NCBI GenBank assembly: GCA_964535715.1
Contig: CAZHUO010000027.1
Coordinates: forward strand, 1 to 15,354
Reading direction: 5' to 3'
Length of the DNA: 15,354 bases
Origin: CAZCCC01 sp964535715
GTDB taxonomy: Bacteria; Patescibacteriota; Patescibacteriia; Buchananbacterales; UBA6539
Within the stretch, counting starts at the first letter, position 1. Every line of letters starts with the position of its first letter. A model generated the notes under the pieces. It was not told the origin of the DNA. It saw only the letters and a program-made list of their open reading frames with translations, and did no database searches. Shown piece by piece: positions 1 to 6,235 of the stretch. The translations under genes were made by a program, and so were the position numbers.

Positions 1-9
1 GTATCATCA

Positions 10-26
10 TTGGCGCTTAGCGCCAA
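10..26. repeat. Perfect short hairpin at window edge
   Basis: TTGGCGC and GCGCCAA form a 7-bp perfect stem around a TTA loop. No T-tract follows on either strand, so it is not a classical intrinsic terminator. It lies upstream of the mscL promoter. It may belong to an element cut by the window edge. Confidence 0.5.
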
Positions 27-31
27 ATATG

Positions 32-61
32 TTGCGTTAGATTCTGGACTCAAACTATATT
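32..61 (+). promoter_or_regulatory. Putative mscL promoter
   Basis: TTGCGT (32-37) and TATATT (56-61) are separated by 18 bases and lie 23 bases before the mscL ATG. The short leader has no Shine-Dalgarno sequence. The match is moderate and inferred from sequence only. Confidence 0.4.
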
Positions 62-84
62 TTTAAATAATAATCAAAAAAATT

Positions 85-486
85 ATGCTGAAAGAATTCA
101 AAACATTTTTATTAAGAGGGAATGTAGTGGACTTGGCAGTCGGCGTTGTAATCGGCGCGGCGTTTGGGACAATCGTATCCGCGCTGGTTTCTGACTTGCT
201 TACCCCGCTTATAGCGGCAATTGCCAAAGTGCCAGACTTTAGCGGTCTTGTTTTTACGATAAACGGTAGCAAATTCATGATCGGGCATTTCATTAACGCC
301 CTCATTTCATTTATTCTTGTAGCCGTAGCCATATTTTTCTTTGTAGTTAAGCCAATGAATATGCTTATTGCTCGCTCAAGAAAAGAACCACCAGCAGACC
401 CAACAACCAAAAAATGCAAAGAGTGTTTAAGTGAAATTCCAGTTGAAGCGAAACGTTGCGCTCATTGCGCGCAAATTGTTTCGTAG
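85..486 (+). CDS. mscL: Large-conductance mechanosensitive channel MscL with C-terminal zinc ribbon
   Basis: MscL forms a homopentameric inner-membrane channel that opens under membrane tension and releases solutes during osmotic downshock. The 133-residue protein shows the family N-terminus (FLLRGNVVDLAVGVVIGAAF), TM1 at about residues 15-45, a short periplasmic loop (PDFSGLVFTINGSKFMIGHF), and TM2 at about 68-90 ending in FFVVKPMNML. In place of the usual C-terminal helical bundle alone, the tail carries two Cys pairs, Cys111/114 (CKEC) and Cys125/128 (CAHC), which form a zinc-ribbon-like module. Zinc-ribbon tails occur in some MscL proteins; their function is not established. It is the first gene of the window and ends in TAG. 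The ATG at 85 gives the canonical N-terminus. Confidence 0.95.
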   Translation: MLKEFKTFLLRGNVVDLAVGVVIGAAFGTIVSALVSDLLTPLIAAIAKVPDFSGLVFTINGSKFMIGHFINALISFILVAVAIFFFVVKPMNMLIARSRKEPPADPTTKKCKECLSEIPVEAKRCAHCAQIVS

Positions 487-502
487 TATTTGTTAATCTT
501 AA

Positions 503-688
503 GTGGCGCTTGTTCAATTTTTGGTTCCCTTGGCGGCTCTTATTATTTCATCTGAGGTTTTTTGGGGCAACGCAGGCGTTATTGGCGTGTTAGTTTTGAA
601 TTCATTTTTTTCCGCTTTTTTTCTAATTTCAGCACTGCTGTTTAGAAAATCAGGTACACCACTTAATATTAAATCACCTATAACCTAA
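503..688 (+). CDS. Possible small two-helix membrane protein (GTG start)
   Basis: A 61-codon frame opens right after a stop codon, with a GTG start at 503 or TTG at 521. It would encode two hydrophobic helices, about residues 3-20 and 24-46, followed by a short basic tail (FRKSG). I do not recognise a family. No clear ribosome binding site precedes it. Its stop codon (TAA) falls inside the 7-base repeat array that precedes the next gene, so the C-terminal residues are partly repeat-derived. It could be a real small membrane protein, a remnant of a longer gene, or chance. Hydrophobic composition is the only positive sign. Confidence 0.3.
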   Translation: MALVQFLVPLAALIISSEVFWGNAGVIGVLVLNSFFSAFFLISALLFRKSGTPLNIKSPIT

Positions 689-719
689 AACCTACAACCT
701 AACAACCATATCCTAACCT
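677..719 (+). repeat. Heptamer array A (CCTANNN) before a start codon
   Basis: CCTA recurs at 677, 684, 691, 698 and 712, an exact 7-base spacing, with one degenerate unit (CCAT) near 705. The array ends directly at the ATG at 720. Units vary in the last three bases (CCTATAA, CCTAAAA, CCTACAA). It occupies the place where a ribosome binding site would be, and none is visible. Confidence 0.85.
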
Positions 720-1088
720 ATGGACTTCACCGGCACAATTATAAAAGAAAGCCTGGCTGACCCCAGTATTTTAGATGATTTAAAAATAATTGAAACAGAA
801 GTTGAACCAGTTACAGAAAAGCATAATACGCCTTGGCTTAAGCAGTGGACAATGTTAAAATTAGTTATTCCTGAAGACTGGGCGGAGTTTTACGCCCAAA
901 GAATAAGCGAAGTATTGGATGCCGAACATGCCTGGTATGCTGACTTTAAAAATGATTCAACTCATTATATAATTTTTTACCTTCAGGTTTTTATGGTTGA
1001 CTTAAGCCAACCGGATGGCTATCAGGCGGCTATTGATTACGGCTTAGAGCAGGGTATTCCCTCCTATCAGCTGGATTTTGGGAATTAG
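720..1088 (+). CDS. Conserved-looking hypothetical protein, cytosolic
   Basis: This 122-residue soluble protein has no signal peptide or membrane segment and is acidic. It is rich in aromatic residues: W39, W43, W54, and a stretch with EHAWYADFKND then YIIFYLQVF. The ending DGYQAAIDYGLEQGIPSYQLDF looks like a folded domain rather than a chance frame, and codon use matches its neighbours. I cannot assign a function. It starts directly after heptamer array A, has no visible Shine-Dalgarno, and is separated from rubrerythrin by 115 bases of AT-rich repeats. Confidence 0.8.
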   Translation: MDFTGTIIKESLADPSILDDLKIIETEVEPVTEKHNTPWLKQWTMLKLVIPEDWAEFYAQRISEVLDAEHAWYADFKNDSTHYIIFYLQVFMVDLSQPDGYQAAIDYGLEQGIPSYQLDFGN

Positions 1089-1103
1089 GATAAATCAGAG
1101 GGA

Positions 1104-1165
1104 AATTTTCAATTTTACAGTTTTGGGAGTTTGAAAATTAAAAATTAAATGTAAATTAAAAATTG
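1104..1165. repeat. AT-rich period-7 repeat region
   Basis: The gap holds AATTTTC followed by AATTTTA, then AAAATTA twice and relatives, mostly in a 7-base register. TGTAAATTAAAAATTGT here is the exact reverse complement of 17 bases at 13936-13952 in another gap. Low complexity tempers the significance of the match. Confidence 0.6.
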
Positions 1166-1203
1166 TCTTTTAATAATCTAAGTTTAATAATTAATAAAAA
1201 AAT

Positions 1204-1764
1204 ATGAACAAAAAAACCCACGAAAATCTGCTTAAAGCCATTGCCGGCGAATCAATGGCCAGAAATAAATACACTTATTACGCCGAAATCGCTACAAAAG
1301 AAGGTCTGCTATGGATTGCTAAAGTTTTTGAAGAAACCGCAGACAATGAAAGAGCCCATGCCCAAGAAGAATTGGAAAAACTGAAAGAACCCGTCAGCAT
1401 GACCAATACTTATGACATCCATCCTTTAGGCACAACTTTGGAAAACTTAAAAAATGCCGCCGCCGGTGAAGAATATGAATTCGGCACAATGTATCCGGAT
1501 TTTAAAAAAACAGCCGAAGAAGAAGGCGAAAAAGAAATTGCCCATCTTTTTCAGGAAATCAGCGAAGTTGAAGAAAAGCATGCCGAACGCTATCATATTC
1601 TAGCTGATAAACTGGAAAAAGATGAATTATATAAGAGTGAGGAAGAAATTGAGTGGAAATGTTTGAATTGCGGGTATATTCACAAAGGCAAAACAGCTCC
1701 AAAAAAATGTCCGCTTTGCCAAAAGCCGCAGGGTTATTATATGGGACTTAAAGTCGTGAGATAG
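1204..1764 (+). CDS. rbr: Rubrerythrin (diiron peroxidase with rubredoxin-like domain)
   Basis: Rubrerythrin reduces hydrogen peroxide in the cytosol at a carboxylate-bridged diiron site, taking electrons through a rubredoxin-type iron centre. Residues 1-140 form the ferritin-like four-helix bundle with likely ligands Glu16, Glu49 and His52 (ExxH in NERAH), Glu89 or Glu92, Glu123 and His126 (EEKH). Residues 150-186 carry the FeS4 domain: Cys153, Cys156 (CLNCG) and Cys169, Cys172 (CPLC). The length of 186 is typical of two-domain rubrerythrins. The order is diiron domain then rubredoxin, as in classical rubrerythrin. It suggests an anaerobic or microaerobic host exposed to oxidative stress. 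Confidence 0.95.
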   Translation: MNKKTHENLLKAIAGESMARNKYTYYAEIATKEGLLWIAKVFEETADNERAHAQEELEKLKEPVSMTNTYDIHPLGTTLENLKNAAAGEEYEFGTMYPDFKKTAEEEGEKEIAHLFQEISEVEEKHAERYHILADKLEKDELYKSEEEIEWKCLNCGYIHKGKTAPKKCPLCQKPQGYYMGLKVVR

Positions 1765-1813
1765 TTTTAGCTTGTAGCTTTTAGGTTGTAGGCGGTAGAT
1801 ATAGATTATCAAT
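1765..1813 (-). repeat. Heptamer array C filling the whole intergenic gap
   Basis: The gap between the rubrerythrin stop and the next ATG is exactly 49 bases, seven 7-base units. On the + strand the units read TTTTAGC, TTGTAGC, TTTTAGG, TTGTAGG, CGGTAGA and two degenerate ones. The CTA core is therefore on the minus strand, antisense to both flanking genes, unlike arrays A and B. Confidence 0.8.
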
Positions 1814-2035
1814 ATGGCAAAAATAAAGCCGGGAATCTATCGGCATTATAAAGGTAAAAATTATCGGGTTATTGGCGTTGCCAAACATAGCGAAACTTTA
1901 GAAGATCTTGTTGTCTACAAAACTTTATATGACAATAAAGTTTCCAAATTATAGGTGAGGCCAAAGAAGATTTTTTTGGATAAAGTGGCGGTTAATGGCA
2001 AGAAAGTTCCACACTTTAAATTTTTAGGTAAATAA
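1814..2035 (+). pseudogene. DUF1653 family gene interrupted by in-frame TAG
   Basis: Codons 1-46 encode the DUF1653 start: GIYRHYKGKNYRVIGVAKHS then ETLEDLVVYKTLYDNK. A TAG stop is at 1952-1954, and the same frame continues with VRPKKIFLDKVAVNGKKVPH then FKFLGK to a TAA at 2033-2035. In this family the residue before VRP is usually Trp (L-W-V-R-P), so TAG most simply replaces TGG through one G-to-A change. Both halves remain well conserved, which points to a very recent mutation, a strain polymorphism or a sequencing error. The complete product would be about 73 residues. DUF1653 is a small cytosolic domain of unknown function. The gene is squeezed between heptamer arrays C and B. Confidence 0.8.
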
Positions 2036-2093
2036 CTAACTTCCTAACCTCTTAACTTTCTAAAACCTAACACCTAAAACCTAATACCTAATC
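2036..2093 (+). repeat. Heptamer array B before the MBL gene
   Basis: Eight 7-base units fill the 58-base gap apart from two bases. CCTA occurs at 2066, 2073, 2080 and 2087, with degenerate units (CTAACTT, CCTAACC, TCTTAAC, TTTCTAA) to the left. Units nearest the ATG are the most uniform (NNCCTAA). No Shine-Dalgarno is visible. Confidence 0.85.
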
Positions 2094-2648
2094 ATGGCTT
2101 CCGTAAAAATTTTAATCCAAGGTTTTACCGGCAGTGAAAACGGGGAAGAAAAAACTTGCCCGACGATTACTTTGGTTAAAGACAAAGATATCATTATGGT
2201 TGTTGACCCGGGTGTTTTGGAAAGCCAGCAAATTTTAGTTGATGCCTTGGCCAAAGAAAATTTGCAAGTGCCTGATATTACTCATGTTTTCATTACCCAT
2301 TCGCACCTGGATCATTACCGCAATATCGGCATGTTTTTAAAAGCTAAAACCGTTGAATATTACGGAATTTGGGACGGCCAAAAAGTTTTGGATCGAAATG
2401 AGCAGTTTAGTGATGGCATAAAAATTATTGAAACGCCAGGCCATAATTACGACGGTCTAAGCTTGCTTGTTAAAACTGATTTGGGAGAAGTAGCAATTGT
2501 TGGCGACGTATTCTGGAAAAAAGATTACCCAAAAGATGATCCTTATGCCAGTGATAAAGATAAGTTAGCCCAAAGCCGCAAGAAAATTTTAGAACTGGCT
2601 GATTATGTTGTTCCGGGGCATGGAGGAATGTATCAAATTAAGAAATAA
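2094..2648 (+). CDS. MBL-fold metallo-hydrolase
   Basis: This is a 184-residue metallo-beta-lactamase-fold hydrolase, probably cytosolic since no signal is present. Metal-binding motifs are complete: HSHLDH (His69, His71, Asp73, His74), PGH (His117), GDV (Asp138) and PGHGG (His176). Asp38 in VVDPG is the usual structural residue. The compact size resembles MBLAC1-like or small glyoxalase-II-like hydrolases, but the substrate cannot be read from sequence. It follows the broken DUF1653 gene through heptamer array B and ends before a two-way terminator. Confidence 0.9.
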   Translation: MASVKILIQGFTGSENGEEKTCPTITLVKDKDIIMVVDPGVLESQQILVDALAKENLQVPDITHVFITHSHLDHYRNIGMFLKAKTVEYYGIWDGQKVLDRNEQFSDGIKIIETPGHNYDGLSLLVKTDLGEVAIVGDVFWKKDYPKDDPYASDKDKLAQSRKKILELADYVVPGHGGMYQIKK

Positions 2649-2676
2649 GAAATAAGTCTAGATAAGTAATAAGAAT

Positions 2677-2710
2677 AAAAAACAGGGAAGCAATTATGCT
2701 CCCTTGTTTT
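2677..2710. terminator. Bidirectional intrinsic terminator
   Basis: AACAGGGAAGC (ending at 2691) pairs across the loop AATTAT with GCTCCCTTGTT (from 2698), with a single bulge on each arm. A-tract and T-tract flanks allow use in both directions. It sits between the convergent MBL gene and the minus-strand surface-protein gene. Confidence 0.75.
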
Positions 2711-2733
2711 ATTGATTTCTTGATTTCTTAAAC

Positions 2734-4977
2734 TTAATCTACCCTGATTTGTCTGGGCCATTCAAGCAGGCCGTTTAGATAGACCTCTTTACCTTTATCT
2801 AAAAGCACTAGTTTAAATTTCATAATGTAGGTGTTTCTTTTGATATTTCGCGGGTCTAAGGTGAATTTAAATTCGCCAATTTCACCCGGTTTAATATAAG
2901 TTTTGCCAACCGGCACGGCCGCAACTTTTTCTCTAACCCAGTCGTTGGCATCATAGAAATAGCTGGTTGAACCGTCCTGATTGTAGATTTCTAAGGCGGT
3001 TTTTTTAGCCAGCCATGTAATATCGGCGCTGGTATTTTTAATTTTCATTGTAATTGAAATCGGCTTCCAGGTGTTTTTAACGGCAAGCGGAATATTATGC
3101 TCGATAATTTCGGCAGATATTCCGTTTTTAACAACTATGGCTTTTCCGGCCGAGGTGATTTTTGTTGGCTGGCCGTTACTATTATGATACAGGCTGAAAT
3201 CTTGCAGCAAAAGACCGGTTTGATTAGTCGGTGCGGTTATATCAAAAGTAAAAGTCGCACTTTGGCCAGAAGATATATTATCCTGGTCTAAATTAATTTT
3301 TTCTAATACGCTGAAACTGCTTGATTCTTTTTCTTTATCAGCCATTTGTAGCCAGACATTGCCTTTTTGCCAGCTGACATTTCCGGTATTTTTAAATTGG
3401 ACTACAATAGTTTGCTTGGAGCCGGACATTATTACCAGCTGTTTTGGATTTATCAGTTCAAAGCTTGCCTGGTAGCTGGTGTTGGCATTATTTGTTTGAG
3501 CTGTTGATTCCGAATCCAAGACAGTTTCGTCAATATAGTCAATTATCTCTCCGGCACTATGAATTTCCAAAAGTGCGGTGGAAATTCGTGCGGCGCTGTT
3601 TTTCTTATCAACACCAAAAGTGCGGTTGAAAATTTCAACATCCTGAATTTTCATTCTTTTACCTTCAGAAATAAGATAATAGCTGCCGTTGTTTTCAACA
3701 AAAGTGCCGTCCTTTAATTTTATCGGCGATCCTTTTATATATTTTTCCAATTCGCTTGAGGTAATTGGTTCAGGATTTTGGGAATTAAATACTTTTTGCC
3801 AGACTATTTGATCGACTTCACGCTTGGCATTATCTTTGACTTGCCAAATTTGCCCTTTTTCATCTTGGAATAATTTTCCCTGAGGGTATATTGAAGAACC
3901 GTAAATATTTACGCCGTTGTCATATGACAGCAATTGGTTTGCAGGAACTTCTTTTATTTGTTCAGGCGCAATTGAGGCAATCCGCAAATCGGTTAAAAGA
4001 GCCAATGCCGAAGAATCGATAATCGGTCTTTTAAAGCCGTCAGATATCAAATATATTTGTCCTGATGCGGCTTCCTTTACTATTGAATTATTGGAAAAAT
4101 AAATTTCCGGCCCGTCGGGGTAGGCTGAAACGGCTTCATTTGAAGCCGATATTGCATCGTTTTCTTTATAATCGTTTAAAAATAGTTCTTTGGAAGTAAA
4201 TTTGTATTTTTTATTATTTTTTATCAGCCAGTATTGGCCGTTGTAAGTGATTATTTGTCCGTCAAGAAATTTTTGTTCTGAAAAAAAGCGATGCCAAATC
4301 CGCCAAAAAAGTTTATTGGCGCCGAATTGAAAATTAATTCCAAGCTCAGGGGCATTACCGACATACGGAGTGTAGATATAAAGGTTGGCTGTCGCTTGGT
4401 TTGCCGGTGTAACATTGTAGCCGTCAAAAGTTTTGGTTGTCTGGCCGACTTTAAAGGAAAATTGCGAAGCTTTTCTCAGATAAATTTCCTGCGTTGCGGC
4501 GGCAGCATCAACTTGATTATAGAATCCTTTGTATTTTTCATTGCAGCTTCCGCCAAAGCAGCTATAGCCGGTTGCCCAGTTTAGCGCTTTTTCGGTAGCC
4601 GTGCTTTTATTGATCAAGCCTTGTTCTTTTTCCAGATTTGTCAATAAAAATTTAGGGCTTATTGAATATTTTTGGCCGATTTCCCAAATTATTTCCGATG
4701 CTTTTTTGTCTACTCCGTCAACCGTTTGGGTATATTGGCTTAAGACACTGTTCTCTCTTTCTAAAAATTTTTGGATTGCCGCTTTGCTCAAAGAATTCTT
4801 ATCAGTCAGTTCGGAATCGGTAATTATATCATTGGGATTAAAAGTTCTTGCAGAGGCAGGTAATATGGGTAAAATTAGGGAAAAAATAAAAAGAGCCAAG
4901 ATTGCCCGGCCTATTTTTTTCCGATATTTTTTAGTTATTTTTGTTTTTATTTTTTTTGAGAAACTTGATATTATCAT
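2734..4977 (-). CDS. Secreted or anchored protein: lysozyme-like domain, WxLI-type repeats, two Ig-like domains
   Basis: The 747-residue protein has a basic N-terminus and a hydrophobic export segment (residues 23-43, ending ASA). Residues 45-232 resemble the transglycosylase/lysozyme-like domain of bacterial surface proteins: FNPNDIITDSEL, LLTNLEKEQGLI with candidate catalytic Glu117 or Glu119, WATGYSCFGGSC with a likely Cys140-Cys145 pair, and FWRIWHRFF at its end. Residues 235-480 hold four degenerate repeats built around a short G-x-Y/W-x-L/V-I segment and a basic turn (GQYWLIKNNKKYKF, GQIYLISDGFKRPI, GQIWQVKDNAKREV, GSYYLISEGKRMKI). Residues 505-620 look like an NBR1-type Ig domain (FKNTGNVSWQKG) and 621-747 like a second Ig-like domain. 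It probably acts on or at the cell wall; enzymatic activity is inference. The ATG at 4977 follows a good promoter. Confidence 0.8.
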   Translation of the reverse strand: MIISSFSKKIKTKITKKYRKKIGRAILALFIFSLILPILPASARTFNPNDIITDSELTDKNSLSKAAIQKFLERENSVLSQYTQTVDGVDKKASEIIWEIGQKYSISPKFLLTNLEKEQGLINKSTATEKALNWATGYSCFGGSCNEKYKGFYNQVDAAAATQEIYLRKASQFSFKVGQTTKTFDGYNVTPANQATANLYIYTPYVGNAPELGINFQFGANKLFWRIWHRFFSEQKFLDGQIITYNGQYWLIKNNKKYKFTSKELFLNDYKENDAISASNEAVSAYPDGPEIYFSNNSIVKEAASGQIYLISDGFKRPIIDSSALALLTDLRIASIAPEQIKEVPANQLLSYDNGVNIYGSSIYPQGKLFQDEKGQIWQVKDNAKREVDQIVWQKVFNSQNPEPITSSELEKYIKGSPIKLKDGTFVENNGSYYLISEGKRMKIQDVEIFNRTFGVDKKNSAARISTALLEIHSAGEIIDYIDETVLDSESTAQTNNANTSYQASFELINPKQLVIMSGSKQTIVVQFKNTGNVSWQKGNVWLQMADKEKESSSFSVLEKINLDQDNISSGQSATFTFDITAPTNQTGLLLQDFSLYHNSNGQPTKITSAGKAIVVKNGISAEIIEHNIPLAVKNTWKPISITMKIKNTSADITWLAKKTALEIYNQDGSTSYFYDANDWVREKVAAVPVGKTYIKPGEIGEFKFTLDPRNIKRNTYIMKFKLVLLDKGKEVYLNGLLEWPRQIRVD

Positions 4978-4996
4978 AAATTTATTCTCTAATATT

Positions 4997-5025
4997 ATTT
5001 TAGCACGTTTTTGATATTTTGTAAA
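4997..5025 (-). promoter_or_regulatory. Promoter of the large surface-protein gene
   Basis: On the minus strand TTTACA (5020-5025), a 17-base spacer and TAAAAT (4997-5002) lie 19 bases before the ATG. TGC directly precedes the -10 box, giving an extended -10 element. Confidence 0.65.
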
Positions 5026-5036
5026 CCATTTGCTAT

Positions 5037-5064
5037 TTGCCGATTAGTAATTTTGTGGTATGCT
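5037..5064 (+). promoter_or_regulatory. Promoter of the pilin-like gene
   Basis: TTGCCG (5037-5042), a 16-base spacer and TATGCT (5059-5064), preceded by TGG as an extended -10. It is divergent from the neighbouring surface-protein promoter, with the two -35 boxes 11 bases apart. Confidence 0.55.
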
Positions 5065-5096
5065 AAAATCAGATTTGATAGCAAAAAAAACAAGTA

Positions 5097-5471
5097 ATGA
5101 GAAAAAAATTTTTAATGTTGATAGTTTTTATTGCTATATTGGCAATTAATTTTTTGCCAAGTTTTGTACTGGCTTTGGATGTCGGATTAAGTTTTGGAAC
5201 CTACACAGGGCTTGGCACAACAGATTTGCGTGAAGGAATTATGTCCATAGTCCAAGTAATGTTCGGCTTTTTAGGCGTTTTGGCAATTATCATAATGCTT
5301 TATGGTGGCTTTACCTGGTTGATTTCAGGCGGCAGCGAGGATAAAATCAGGCAGGCAAAAAAGATAATTTCCGCCGGCATTATCGGCTTGGTGATAATTT
5401 TTATTTCATATGCCATTAGTTCATTTGTCATTACTCAATTAATTATTGCAACAGGCGCAAGGGCAAATTAA
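5097..5471 (+). CDS. TrbC/VirB2-like T4SS-type pilin family protein
   Basis: This 124-residue protein has a cleavable-looking signal (residues 1-26, ending VLA), then two hydrophobic helices at about 47-75 and 89-116 joined by a short basic hairpin. The motifs LYGGFTWLISGGSEDKIRQA and IISAGIIGLVIIFISYAISS are those of the small pilin family common in Patescibacteria. VirB2-type pilins are processed and inserted in the membrane before assembly. Here no other T4SS gene is nearby, so a role in a pilus, in DNA uptake or as a simple membrane protein cannot be decided. The next gene starts 35 bases downstream with a strong ribosome binding site, suggesting a two-gene unit. Confidence 0.85.
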   Translation: MRKKFLMLIVFIAILAINFLPSFVLALDVGLSFGTYTGLGTTDLREGIMSIVQVMFGFLGVLAIIIMLYGGFTWLISGGSEDKIRQAKKIISAGIIGLVIIFISYAISSFVITQLIIATGARAN

Positions 5472-5506
5472 TATTTAGCACCTGTTGTATTGCAAAGGAG
5501 AAAAAT

Positions 5507-6181
5507 ATGCCAACATTAACAAATTGGGGATCGATTTTGGCTGATTCATTTAAAGAAATATGGTTTAGGTTTATTGATTTGGTGCCAAATATAATTGGCG
5601 CAGTGATTATTTTTATCGCCGGCTTATTTATTTCCGACATGCTGGGAAAAGCAGTTACAAAAGTTACTAAAAAAATATATCTTGACCGCGCGATTGAAAC
5701 TACCGGAATGAAAAAGATATTGCTAAGAATCGGCTTTAAAATGGAAGTAAGCCGGCTTCTGGGACTGATGATCACTTGGTTTTTATATGTTGTTGTGCTG
5801 GTTGCAACAGCTGATATTTTAGGCTTAAATCAGATATCCGATTTTTTGCAGGCGGTATTAATGTATATTCCTAATGTGATCATTACAGTTGTAATTTTGA
5901 TTGTCGGATTTATCATAAGCAATTTTATCAAGACATTGGTTTCGGAAACATCGAATGCCGCCAATTTGTCTTCTGCCGAGTTTCTCTCAAACGCGGCAAA
6001 ATGGGCGATTTTGTTTTTTACTTTCATGGCCGCTTTAATCCAGCTTGGCGTGGCCAAAGAAATGATTTTAATTCTTTTTACCGGCTTGGTTCTTATGTTC
6101 ACTTTGGCCGGCGGAATTGCTTTTGGTTTGGGAGGCAAAGACAAAGCTAAAGAGATAATTGATAAAATAAGTAAAAAATAA
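5507..6181 (+). CDS. Membrane protein with MscS-type conserved TM helices, no MscS beta domain
   Basis: The 224-residue protein has about five membrane helices (24-44, 84-103, 115-141, 163-181, 184-208). Two segments with a repeated pattern, FIDLVPNIIGAVIIFIAGLF and MYIPNVIITVVILIVGFIIS, match the conserved TM-helix repeat found in some small-conductance mechanosensitive channel relatives. It ends in GGIAFGLGGKDKAKEI, which in MscS-like proteins leads into the pore helix and beta domain, but here the protein stops about 15 residues later. Channel function is therefore doubtful. AAAGGAG at 5494-5500, six bases before the ATG, is the best ribosome binding site preceding a gene in the window and fixes the start. 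It probably shares a transcript with the pilin gene. Confidence 0.8.
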   Translation: MPTLTNWGSILADSFKEIWFRFIDLVPNIIGAVIIFIAGLFISDMLGKAVTKVTKKIYLDRAIETTGMKKILLRIGFKMEVSRLLGLMITWFLYVVVLVATADILGLNQISDFLQAVLMYIPNVIITVVILIVGFIISNFIKTLVSETSNAANLSSAEFLSNAAKWAILFFTFMAALIQLGVAKEMILILFTGLVLMFTLAGGIAFGLGGKDKAKEIIDKISKK

Positions 6182-6192
6182 GTTGATAAAAT

Positions 6193-6230
6193 AAAAAAGA
6201 CCTTGCCGAGCATAGTCAGGGTCTTTTTTT
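6193..6230. terminator. Bidirectional intrinsic terminator
   Basis: AAAAAGACCTTG and CAGGGTCTTTTT form a 12-bp stem with one G-T pair around an 11-base loop, followed by a T run on the + strand and mirrored by A's on the other side. It separates the convergent TM-helix gene and O-antigen ligase gene. Confidence 0.85.
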
Positions 6231-6235
6231 GTTTA

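Noticed and set aside
1952..1954. TAG read as a sense codon (recoding)
   Set aside because: mscL and the rubrerythrin gene both end in TAG at their expected lengths, so TAG works as a stop here.
677..2093. CCTAAAA-type units as telomere repeats or a CRISPR array
   Set aside because: The units are degenerate, short, scattered between genes and lack spacers; the likeness to plant-type telomere units is superficial.
4291..5014. Plus-strand frames opposite the large surface protein
   Set aside because: They are antisense shadows of a gene with clear domains and a promoter.
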